From Neurospora intermedia (taxonomy: Eukaryota > Ascomycota > Sordariomycetes > Sordariales > Sordariaceae), in NCBI GenBank assembly GCA_037102815.1, contig BTPP01000001.1, positions 3,683,001-3,747,000 on the forward strand: a DNA stretch of 64,000 bases, in the 5' to 3' direction. Under the pieces are notes generated by a model. The model searched no databases. It saw nothing but the letters and a program-made list of their open reading frames with translations, and was not told the origin of the DNA. Positions 48,917 through 59,189 of the stretch are shown one piece after another. Within the stretch, counting starts at the first letter, position 1. Every line of letters begins with the position of its first letter. The position numbers were made by a program, and so were the translations under genes.

Positions 48917-48957
48917 CTGGAGTTTACTGGAGTTTCACTGGAGTTGCGCTGGAGCTC
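48917..48957 (+). repeat. Imperfect tandem repeat, about 11-nt unit x4
   Basis: Four CTGGAG-headed units (CTGGAGTTTA, CTGGAGTTTCA, CTGGAGTTGCG, CTGGAGCTC) follow each other directly. No function is visible. Confidence 0.75.
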
Positions 48958-51329
48958 ATTGCTCTCCATCCGGCCAACTGGAAGTCTTCCCGGAGACAGG
49001 TGCCTTGCTTGCAGGGGGTCTGATTTTGTCCGGATCGCTGGAACCAGACGGGGGGGCCGCAAACCTCGCTCATTCCATGTCGACCATTTGGGCAGTTCCA
49101 GACAGTCCATAACAGTGCTCTCACGGCCGTCGCTGTCTAGCAGTTGCCTAGCCTACCTACCCAGATGCAGCGTCATGGCCAGTGCAGTGCAATAGAGATA
49201 GCAAGATACCTCGATGTAGAATCGTGTCGGCAGAAGAACCGTGTCGGGAAAGGATCGCGATGTTCCGTGCACCGCGGGGGAGAGAGAGGATCCTTTCGAT
49301 TCCGGGCTTGAAGCTTGGTTGGGGGAGCAAAGACCTTGGGTGGAGCTCGACACTCCGCTGGCCTCCGCTGCGTCAATTTCCCAGCGCAGCACGACACTGG
49401 ACAAAGCTGCCCTTTTGACCCAGGATCCGCTGGCGACATCCAGAGCAACTTTGTTTTAGCGCCCGATCGGGCTTATTTCAATCATTGCTTGGTCGCTCCA
49501 GACCCTCTGTGACCCTCAGGCAGGTCCTTGACTCTCCTCGGACGGGCCTCAACGGTTGGTGATCAGCCCATGTCGGGAACCCTCCTTGAGTGTAGTGTAC
49601 GAGTTCTGAAAAGCGTAGCGCTCGGCAAGTCCAAGTCTTGTTGTCGAGTTCGACATGTAGCCCGTGTAATCCACCAGCACCCTGGGCAGAGACGGGCCAG
49701 AGACGGGGCAGAGAGTAAAAAGTTTTCAAGGCGGCCAGTCGGGTCCAATAAAAGTCCCATCGATACTGCAACCATGATTGCGCTTCATTGCGGCGCCGTC
49801 GCTGCTTCTGGACAACGGCCGATCAAATAGAAGGATTGTGCGTTCTGCAGGCGATAAGGGGCCCGTCACACTCCATTTCGTCACTCGGTTGCATCTTGAC
49901 ACTCGGCTGGTGGAAACTGGGCGTCGAAATCCAGAAGGTGTCGAGGTATGTCATAATACCCAGCGAAAACCGAAGCTCAGCCGAAGGGTCCAGGTGTCTG
50001 GCTGTTCCATTCCAGGTTCACAGCCCAAGGGAACTCGAAAACTCTGAGATGAGCGAACGTCCTCCCGCTGCTTTCCCGTACCGGGCCACCTAGGTACCTA
50101 CCTACCAATCCCAGGGGTAGGTAATATAGGTCCACTTGATCCCATTCAGCAGACATTCCCGCACAGAAAGAAGGCAAGGGAATGCTGCAGCAAAATGCAG
50201 GCACCGTGTCTGAGAGACCCGCCTGCTGTGCGTGATGAGACTGCTTTGCGACTGCTCGCGCACTGCACGGACTGTCAGCTGGAGATTCGTGCCCTGAACT
50301 GTGGGCTGTAGTCGCAGTAGGTCAGTGGGGTGGTCCAAGCTTCTTCAGGGAAGCTCCCGCCTTTGAACGTACCCCGGTGCCACACCACCAAGTGCCCTCT
50401 TGCTCGCGCCCACACCCGCTTCAACCAAGGTACCTCTAGGTAGGTTCTGGGCTGCGCCCACTCGCTGCACTGGGCAGCAGGGCCGGGCAGGTTGGACACT
50501 AGGTACCATCGAACCTCCCGTCCCCTCGTCACTCCCAGGCCCCCCCCTCCCCTTTTGCAGGCCGTCAGTCCCCATACCATCCCCATCCATCATCCCATCC
50601 CATGTCTGTTTCTGTGGAGGTCCATGTGACCGTCTCATTGCATTTAGTTTCTTTCATTCCTCGTCGTTTTGATTTTTTTTACCAGAGCGCTTTGCGAGGT
50701 GTCCGTTCTTCTGCATTTCAACTCCAAAAGCCCCGAGTCGAGGTCCCCAACATCGACTTCGTTCGTTCCTCCTCTCCACTCCTAACCAGTCGCTCGTTCA
50801 ACTGATTCGTCAACTCAACTCAACTCAACCAAACCACCCTTCGGACCTGACCCTCGTTCGCAATCCATCTTTATCAGCAAGGCCGGCCGGCATACCTAGG
50901 TATCAAGCAGAGACGGACCTACTGGACGGGAATCATATCTTAGTACTATCACCTACACAGTACCTACTAGGTAATACATATCCTTACCTTCCTATTACTG
51001 GCTTAATCGTTACACTATCGCCCGACACCTACCACTGCAACTCTGCAGCGCTGCAACAATACCCCACGGGCGATACCAGACGGCGAGAATCCATTACTAC
51101 AATTTGGTCCTCGGAGCCTCCCATTGCTCCAATCCGAACCAATCTGTCTTGTCGATCTGGTGCAACCCCATCCCATGCATGCTCCCGCGATCCTCCTCCT
51201 CCACCTTTATCATCTCTAGGCGCATGGCTCTTGTCATACGCCTCGATAACCAGCCATAGCCAGTGTCTAACAGCCAATCAGCAGCCCTGGACCCCGCTAA
51301 TTGCGCACTCCCATTCCGAGCTACGCCCT

Positions 51330-51362
51330 CAGAGTGCAACCAGAGTGCAACCAGAGTGCAAC
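51330..51362 (+). repeat. Tandem repeat, 11-nt unit x3, in the urc4 leader
   Basis: CAGAGTGCAAC is present three times exactly, ending 88 nt before the urc4 start codon. It may be transcribed as part of the leader. Confidence 0.9.
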
Positions 51363-51450
51363 ACCGACATCGAGACAGCCATAGGAAGTGGCCGACTACC
51401 GACTGCGTCCACCAGGAGCCAACCGCATCACTTCACCAGTCACCGCAGAA

Positions 51451-53422
51451 ATGGGTCTGTTTTCGCGGAGGGATAAGGCGCCGAAGACGGAGGCGCCCGT
51501 CCTGAGCGCCTCGCAGTCAAAATCCTCCCTCACCTCGGGTTCGTCCAGCATCAAGTCTCCCGGATTTTCCACTTCTCGCATCCTAAACCGAACATCAGCC
51601 GCCACCATGAGCAGCAATCCAGGAACACCACCCTTCTCTCCCGGTCTCAACCCCGGCGTCCCCCGGATCGACATCCCCAGGCCCCCCGACCCGCAGCTCG
51701 ACCCTGTCGGATACCTCAGGAGCTTGGGCGCTGTCCGCGAGCGCTGCAAGATTGTCACCGAGAAGGCCCTGCGCAATGAGCTCAACCACTTTGATGTCGA
51801 CATGCACAAGTTTGACGATGTAGTCACTTTTGTTGCCAACATCATCAAGGTTAGTCCACTTCCCTCCCGCTGTTGTAAAGACCTGACGTTGGCTGTGCGG
51901 GGTACCCTGCGGTGCGGTGTGGTGTGGTGTGGTGTGGTGTGGGTGCCAGTGCGACCCTCGAGGAAGTTGCGACAGCGCACCGACATGAACTCCAAGTTGT
52001 GGGACAGGCACACTGCGCATGGGTACATTACGGATAGATAACTAACACTCCGCGATACAGAGAGACTATGACGCCCCTTTCACATCCATTCCCGGCCACG
52101 GCCGTCACCAGCACTTCGCCATCGGCGGGCGCGACCGCATCGCTCACCTCCTGTCCACATTCCCTGAGGATGTTGACAACACGGAAAAGTGCAAGCGCAT
52201 GATCGATCTGTTCCTTGTCAGTGTATTGCTGGACGCCGGTGCCGGCACCCAGTGGAGCTACAAGAGCAACGAGAATGGTCGTATCTATAGGCGATCTGAA
52301 GGCATTGCCGTTGCTAGTTTGGAGATGTTTAAGACCGTAAGTTGGATGAATGCCGGTTTAGGTAGACTTTCGTGAGTGCGTTGGGCTGACACATAACATC
52401 AGGGTCTGTTTTCTGGTAACAAGAACAACAAGTACCAGGTCGACAAGGAGGGCTTGGCGAATCTAACCGTCGACAAGCTCGCCCAGGGGTTGCAGTCTGG
52501 ACCGGGTAACGAGATGGCTGGCATCGAAGGCCGCGCTCAGCTCCTTATCCGGTTGGGCCAGGCTTTGGAAGAGAAGACCGAGTTCTTCGGCGCGGACGGA
52601 CGGCCTGGAAACATGCTGGACCACATTCTCGACCACCCCTCGACACAAGCAACCAACGGCTTGATTGTTCCCCTTCCCGTCTTGTGGAACGTCCTCATGA
52701 GCGGCCTTGCTCCTGTCTGGCCACCATCGAGGACTGCCATCAACGGCGTTTCTTTGGGTGACGCCTGGCCCTGTAGCTCCATGCCTCAGCCGGCTCAGTC
52801 GCCATCTAGTCCGACATTTTCTCCTTTCCCCAACACCTCTGGCCAGTCCAACGGCGTCGCGCCTTGGGAAAGCATTCTTCCCTTCCACAAGCTTACCCAG
52901 TGGCTTACCTACTCGCTCATGCAGCCCATGCAGAGCATCATGAAGATCCAGTTTGCGGGCCAGGAACTTCTTACTGGTCTTCCCGAGTATCGCAACGGCG
53001 GTCTGTTCATCGACCTCGGCGTCCTTACCCTGAAGAAGGAGGATATGGACCGCGGCTTGGCGCATTACACCTCGTACTGCGATCGCACCGGCACTAAGGA
53101 GAACGAAGTGGCACCCATGTTTGAGCCCAGTGATGATGTTATTGTGGAGTGGAGAGGCGTCACTGTTGGTTTCCTCGACAAGCTTTGTGTTGAGGTCAAC
53201 AAGGCCTTGGAAAAGGAGCTGCAGGGTAACGAGCTTACCCTTGCTCAAATGCTAGAGGCTGGCAGCTGGAAGGTGAGTTCGCCCCCTATTGTTGTGTCTG
53301 GTTTTCGAACCTTTATGCTAACTACTATCGCTTGATAGGGTGGCCGTGAAATTGCCGAAGTCAGCCGACCAAACACTAAGGAACCGCCTATCCTGATCGA
53401 TAGTGACGGAACCGTATTTTAG
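51451..53422 (+). CDS. urc4: Urc4-like uracil catabolism protein (DUF1688)
   Basis: Four exons (51451-51849, 52061-52336, 52403-53272, 53339-53422) give 542 aa. After a Ser-rich N-terminal extension of about 80 residues comes the DUF1688 body: YLRSLGAVRERCKIVTEKA, then IPGHGRHQHFAIGGRDRIAHLL, LFLVSVLLDAGAGTQWSY, and DGRPGNMLDHI. Near the end it has GGLFIDLGVLTLKKED and WRGVTVGFLDKL. Yeasts of the URC pathway (Lachancea kluyveri) need Urc4 to use uracil as a nitrogen source; its reaction is not established. Outside those yeasts the family is widespread and the role is inferred. Intron donors are GTTAGT, GTAAGT and GTGAGT. Intron 1 carries a GGTGT pentamer repeat. No other URC gene is in the window. 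Confidence 0.82.
51911..51942 (+). repeat. Pentamer repeat in urc4 intron 1
   Basis: GGTGT is repeated five times (51916-51940), with one GGTGC variant before it, inside the 211-nt first intron of urc4. Confidence 0.85.
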
Positions 53423-55621
53423 GAGAAACGGGACTCAGTCCTGATATGGAATGCTTTGTTTTTTTGAATCACACAAATGGAAAGAAGGAGAAGACGAAAT
53501 CAAGTTCAGGATTACTCTGGACTACATACCGAATAGCCTGACCACCAAAAACAAAGTCTTGGGGGTCAGTATGTATATTGCCGAATTGCTATGTCGGGCA
53601 TGGTACGAGCCGGCAAAAGGTGTTATGATGTTACGAGAGGAACTTTGGCTGGGAATCGTTCTGGTTGGGGTGGTTTAGTCTAGTCTGGTCTAGCAACTTG
53701 TTGTCCGCATTGCCATTGTTGTCTTCGATGACTGTATTACTGTTACTATTATCCTGGTCGTCGGTCAATACCTGCCGCGCATGAACTGGTTTATAGCATG
53801 CGTTTTGATGCAGTACTGTACAAGTTTTTCCTTTGTTTCTTGAATGGATATCGGTTGTCTTGAGGAGACAGGTCGTCGTGTTGTCCACATGTGATATTAA
53901 TCTTGTGAATATATTGCCAGCCTTGAATCTTACCGTAGGCCATCGTCGTTCGCACCGTCTTGCGGGATCGACGCAGTCCAATCGACCATTGACGCATAGT
54001 GATCGGGTATTATACACCAGTCTATCTCCGGCCCCTTACCCAGGCCACACGGCTGGGAAATTCATGCGGCCACACTGTCACAGCTTGGACAACGGTGATC
54101 CTATACCAACGGCTGATAAGGTTACATCACAGATGCCAAACCCAATGGTAGATAGGTAAATGGAGGGGGTAAATGCGAGTGATGACAATCCATCCCTATG
54201 TACACTAAATAGCCTGGCTGGCTGGGCCAGTGTCAGCAAAGGTTGAGTGAACCCAGTTGGAAGCGTGTCAATTTCACCACACCTCTTACTGATCTGTGGT
54301 AGTTGAGGAGGGGAAATGTTAAGGCGGATATGAAGGTATTCGACGAGTAGAAGAAGGCTTGCTGGAGATGGATATTAGTTGAATACGAAGTGGCATGAAG
54401 GTTGGAATGTGTTTACAATGTACTACTACTACTCCTTGTACTGACCGACGGATGAATAATTGATTATGATAGAAGCCAACTATAGACTGCCCGAGAAAGC
54501 ACGCGCTCAGCGTTGATCTCATATTACTTACTATGTTGCTAATTTCATTCTTTCCTTTCCTTTCCTTCCCCTTGCTTCATTTGCTTTCTTTTCTATCAGC
54601 TCCTTGGTCCAACCGTTATTGTTACGAAGTAAGTGACTGACCTCTCTCTATATCTAGCTAGCTAGCTGACACCATCCGTTCGTTCTCAGTGTAATCAGGC
54701 AAGGCAGACTGGTACACACAATCTTCTACTATATACTCTCTCTCCTCCCCTCCTCATCACCAAAATATTCATCTGTCCTACCTACTCTTATACAATTCGC
54801 ATCCTCCTCTCTCTCCTACCAACACGCGCGAGATATCCCCATCGAACCTGATCTTACGAGTTGTGATCGCCGCGAACGGAAGGAAGATGGGCTTTGTACA
54901 CGCTTGTGACTGACTGCTTGCGATTTAATATTGAGACACAACATAGCAAGCAGCCAGCGACAATCACCGAAGAAAGTAGAAGGAAGGTATTTTTGCTAGA
55001 TAGAGTAGAGGAAGGAAGATCCTTCTGGTTTCGGGTAGATAGATACCATCAAGGCCGATCCGATCGATGGTCAAGGTAAGAGAGAGATCAACAAAAGAGG
55101 AAGGGCTCACTCATAGAGCTAGCTTATTGTATACATACGGCTTCCAACCAAATCAGGTCGGACGAAGCGGACATGATGGAGGTAGTAACTGTCAAGAAAA
55201 AACACCAGAAAAATGTAATGAATATCGATATCCTACCGCCGTATTTGAGCAACGCATCGTGGAGATTGGAGACATTGATTATCGAGCGTGTTGTTTTTTT
55301 CTCAAAAATATCAAACTCAGCTGAGCTAATTTCACTATAGGCATCCAGTCCTGCATTAATCAACCAATTTTTAAGGGTACTCATGGACCTAGCTCGTTAC
55401 GTGTCAAGCAGGTAGGTAGAGATGAATTGAAGCGCTTCAAATCAAACATATAGTATCTGCGTACCGGGTTGGGAAAAAAACATAGGAAAAGAAGAAGAAC
55501 AACCAACATTTGCAACAACCCCTACCCTACTACCTACCTAGTCAAGAGAAAGAAGGACCAACCAACATATGATTAGAAAAAGAAGTAAAAGGTATAAGCA
55601 AAATTGTCCAAAAAAAAAGAC
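53423..55621. other. Intergenic between urc4 and tRNA-Phe
   Basis: This 2.2-kb region is AT-rich with simple repeats (TACTACTACTAC near 54420; CTAGCTAGCTAG near 54653). One ATG-started small frame at 55124-55384 minus is listed separately. No known protein family was recognised. Confidence 0.5.
55124..55384 (-). CDS. Small hypothetical ORF with one possible membrane segment
   Basis: This 86-codon frame starts with ATG (MSTLKNWLINAGLDAYSEIS) and ends in TAA. The first 45 residues look like an amphipathic protein-like stretch (SAEFDIFEKKTTRS, NVSNLHDALLKYGG). Then comes one hydrophobic segment (ISIFITFFWCFFLTVTT). The composition is more protein-like than the random frames around it, but codon use is AT-rich, unlike the neighbouring genes. 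A GTAGGA after GGC could be a splice donor, so it might be the 5' exon of something longer or a decayed fragment. I do not recognise a family and am unsure that it is real. Confidence 0.2.
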   Translation of the reverse strand: MSTLKNWLINAGLDAYSEISSAEFDIFEKKTTRSIINVSNLHDALLKYGGRISIFITFFWCFFLTVTTSIMSASSDLIWLEAVCIQ

Positions 55622-55710
55622 TGCGGTTTGTGTGGATCGAACACACGACCTTCAGATTTGTGAGTGAAGTGGACTTCAGTCTGACGCTCTCCCAACTGAG
55701 CTAAACCCGC
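55622..55710 (-). tRNA. tRNA-Phe (GAA) with 16-nt intron
   Basis: The minus strand reads GCGGGTT...AAACCGCA with D-arm GCTC/GAGC, anticodon stem TCAGA/TCTGA, loop CTGAAGA with anticodon GAA, and T-arm GTGTG-TTCGATC-CACAC. A 16-nt intron (TCCACTTCACTCACAA) lies after position 37, as usual for nuclear tRNA-Phe genes. The acceptor stem has a G5-A68 mismatch; all other pairs hold. Confidence 0.92.
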
Positions 55711-56912
55711 TTATTGTGGATGTATGAGTAGAGTATCCCTTATCAGCTGTTCATTTTTCAGTCAGAACGAAAATTTATCACTTGAGAATCGAAGATGACG
55801 GCAAAAGCCATGCTCAACTCTCGAGATTTTCACTGACCCAATCGAGCGCTATCAGACTTTTCCCTGTCTTATAACATGCTTTTATCTTGTAACGCTAGTC
55901 TATCTTTAGCCATCTACCCTCCCCTGATGCTTTTCTCTATCCCACGCAAGGAAGGTTATGTGAAATGTGTAGAGTGTCATGACTGTAGCACTTGTTGTCC
56001 GCTTTGCCATACATTCGTGTGTTCATGCACTTGCACTCATCCGTTCATTGCCTCAGGTAGCCAACTCCAAACTGAAAAACCAACAGAGTGCAACCGGGGC
56101 TCAGGAAGAGCGCGGAAGAGAATGATAGGCAGAGTATGTGAAACTAAGAAGGAAACGAAGAGATCGAAGGCCGACGTCTAGACATAGACCCTTTTTCTTC
56201 TTCATATTTTTAAGTGACTGGAGAAAACGAAGAGGAAAAAGCAGCCCCTAACATGACCCAGTGAAGGGCGTCAGAGGAAGCGAGTAGAAAGAGCTATAAG
56301 CATTCGCTGAAAAGTTGAGTCATGTGCAAAGTACGAGCATATACAGAAATTCGACAAGAAGAATTAAAAAACTTGAAACGAAGATATTCCCGCCACCCCA
56401 GATCGCATTTTTCTCCCAATAACGCCCCATATTTTTGTGTTCTCGTACTCCATACTCGCTGAACCGATATCATGAAGATCCTTTTTACCATCACCAATCG
56501 CCGTCTTGTCTAACAGTGCATCGAAACCCCGTCTGATCTTGTGCCCAGACCCGAAGTCGTGGAAATATATGCCGAAACTAAGATTGAAAGACATCATGAA
56601 GGGAAGGGGAAATGGTAACCATGATCGATGGTGTATTTGCACAAGCTCAGATAGCGTAGTGTGCACTTGCGTAACTTCGGTGGAGCTTGCGCAACTAGCC
56701 CTGCCACAGGCGGTCGATGAGGATCAAGGGGTTTATTTGATCGAGACCAAATCAAGTGTGATGGAAAAGAGGTCTGTAACGGTTAGCCGTTGTAGTCACC
56801 TCATTGTCAAGCAGTTGCCAGCTGCATCTACTGGCGATCAGTTGTCCTTCCACACTCATACCCCATATCAGCTTTGATGACCGTTGGGTCCTGACGCTCC
56901 GTAAGTGCCACC
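55711..56912. other. Intergenic between tRNA-Phe and the aspartate/glutamate carrier
   Basis: This contains the tRNA 5' flank and the carrier 3' UTR. A 101-codon Cys-rich frame (55876-56181) has only chance-like composition. No gene is recognised. Confidence 0.5.
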
Positions 56913-59189
56913 TTACGCGGTCTTGGGAGATGTCTGCATCCACGTAGGCAGAGCCTTCCATCCAGCGGCATTGGCATCGAGCTTCACGCGGCCAAATTGC
57001 TCATCAAGATCCAGCAGGATCTTGAGGGCATTGCGTGACCTCGTGTACGGGCTGTCACCGCCCACAGAATCTTTCACCATGGACACAGCATCAGCGACGC
57101 CCGCGTGCATCTTCTCCGCCTTCTGTCCAGGATACGGCAGAACACTCTGGAGGAGCTCATAAGCGGCAAGGGTGAAACCGAATTGCGGCGAGGAGCGGAA
57201 AATACGGGCAGGACCACCCTTGAAGAAGGCCTTGAAGCCTTCTTCCTTCCAGATGGTCTTAGCAGCATGCCTGAGACCGGTATACTGCGTGTCGCCCTTG
57301 CGGGCCTCGACCTGCAGACGAGTTTTGATGACATCGCAGGGTGTTGTAAGGTAAGCAGCGGGCATACCGGCAATGGCGCCGGCCGTAAGAAGCTGGAGAA
57401 CGCCCAGTTTCTTAGTCTTTGACTCGCCAAAAAGGTCCTTCTTTAGGTGGGAGTAAGTGGGGAAGTAGATGGCCGAGAAGGGAACGTCGCGGAGCAAGCA
57501 AGCAGAGGCGCCCTTATACAATCCAACCAGGCCCAAGTTACGGACAATCCACATGGCAGAGCGCTTGGGAGCGCCCTCAACACTCTTAGCAACCTCGCCC
57601 TGGACCTGCAATCTAATTTTGACGATTTCCAAGGGGTTTGTGAACACCTAATGCACAAAAAACAAGTCAGTATTCTCAACAGCGAAAGCCAGGCACACAG
57701 AATATTTCAAGAAGACTTACAACTTGGCAGCCACCGGCAGTACCACCAGCAATGATCTCATGGATCACGGAAATATTGCCCTGCTTATCAGTAAAGGCGC
57801 CACGAACGAGATCGTTGACAGTAAGCTTGATGGCCTTCTCAGGGGCGACACCAACAAGTTGGGGCAAAACACCCGAGTAAAGGCCCCTGAAACCCTCGTT
57901 GCGAATGACTTTTCTAAAGCAGTCGATAGAGTTGTCATAGAGTCTGCTACCGGGCGAGGCACCTCTCTGGTTCTGCATTCTTGTCTTGACCAGATCAATG
58001 GGATAGACCATAAATGCACCGAAGGCGCCTGACAAACTGCCGAGAATGAAGTTGTAAGCCGACTCTCCCGCCCGGTGCGCAAACTGCTGACCCTTTGTCT
58101 GCACAGCTTGGGGCATAAGTCTTGCCTCGGCCTCGTGACGGTTTCTCCATGAAGGGTCAAGAACCTTTGCGAAATCCTCAAGACCAAGTCTGCCTGAGGT
58201 GTTACCAACACTCGCAAAGTGGAACAGAATATCCGCCTCCATGGGAGTGAAGAGGGAGAAGCGGGTGATCTTTGCAGCCTGGTTGAGAAATTCAGTGCGA
58301 GTAATCTTGCCATCCTGACTCTTGCCGCAAGCCTTCCGGATTATGAGCTCGACTAGATCCATTTCCTTGATAATGTTCTGAAATGCCCTAACGTTCGCAT
58401 ACGAGACCTTACTGCCCTGGGAGATGTTGCAGAGAGTGTTGAGGTTTTCGAGGAGGTGATCAGACAGCTTGTGCTTCGAGGTCTCCATAATGATTCGCTC
58501 GAAGTCCCCGGGTTCGATGAAGCCGTCCCCATCCTTGTCGAAGAGCTGGAACGCCTGGCGGATGCGCTCGCCTTGTAGGCCACGGAGCATTTGCGAAAAT
58601 TGTTGGTAGTCCAAGTTGTGTCTCTTGGTCTTGCTTCCGATGTAGAGTTTGGCCCATTCGCAGTCCCAATCGAATGGGATGCTGTTCGGGCCCTTGTTGA
58701 GCTCGTAAAGACGACGGAAGTCATCATACTTGACTGTGCCGAGGCGCTCGACGTCGAACAGGCGGAATGCAATTTCATACTCGGCATCGGGCTTCTCGAG
58801 CAGGTTCTCGAAGTACGTCCAGTCGGAAAGGGTCACCTTTCCCTTGTTGGCTCGGTCGGCAACGCTGAACAGGATGCTGTACTGTTCGCGCTTGATTTTG
58901 TGCTGTATTAAATGAAGGCGCGCGCGGGTCAGCCAGTGTGTCGCAAACCGAGAGCAAAGTGAGGATCTCTTGAGGTGTGACTCACATAGTCTTCGTGAGG
59001 GGGAGCCACGGCATCAATAAACTGATCGGGCCCCAAGAAAAGTTCACCCGTCTCGGAGTCCTGAACAGCATAGCGGGTGAAGCGCGCCTTGGTCTGAGCA
59101 GTAGGCTGCACCTGGTCGGCGGCGGCATGCTCGTCGGAGCCGATGAGGGTCTCCTTGACCGCTTCCTTAACAACCGCAGCTGTGGACAT
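56913..59189 (-). CDS. agc1: Calcium-regulated mitochondrial aspartate/glutamate carrier (aralar/citrin, Agc1 type)
   Basis: Three exons (59189-58986, 58902-57721, 57647-56913) give 706 aa, the size of animal aralar/citrin. The N-terminal half has EF-hands; the clearest is [14 protein letters not shown] from D190. The C-terminal half has three mitochondrial carrier repeats with PxDxxK signatures: [10 protein letters not shown] (P369), [10 protein letters not shown] (P467, just after the last intron) and [10 protein letters not shown] (P565). It exchanges matrix aspartate for cytosolic glutamate plus a proton across the inner membrane and feeds the malate-aspartate shuttle; Ca2+ acts from the intermembrane space. 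Yeast Agc1 lacks functional EF-hands, whereas this one keeps a canonical loop, so Ca2+ control is likely retained. Introns are 73 and 83 nt. Confidence 0.95.

Larger units (their letters stand above)
44036..51450. other. 7.4-kb region without a recognisable protein gene
   Basis: No frame here resembles a known family, and the longest open frames (e.g. 47079-47666 minus) lack ATG starts. The region contains the 3' UTR of the demethylase gene and the promoter/leader of urc4. Low-complexity stretches are common: GGTCCGGTT/GGTTT repeats (44329-44356), CCCGCC runs (45204-45230), poly-A/T stretches (45590-45720, 45848-45862, 46500-46515), a GAGCGAAC repeat near 45920 and short tandem repeats listed separately. 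A 94-codon ATG-started frame at 46516-46800 follows a poly-A run and has no recognisable similarity. From about 49.1 kb on, ACCTA/TAGGT motifs are frequent. Confidence 0.5.

Noticed and set aside
52463-53248. 261-codon antisense frame inside urc4
   Set aside because: Shadow of the DUF1688 exon; the sense strand carries the conserved motifs.
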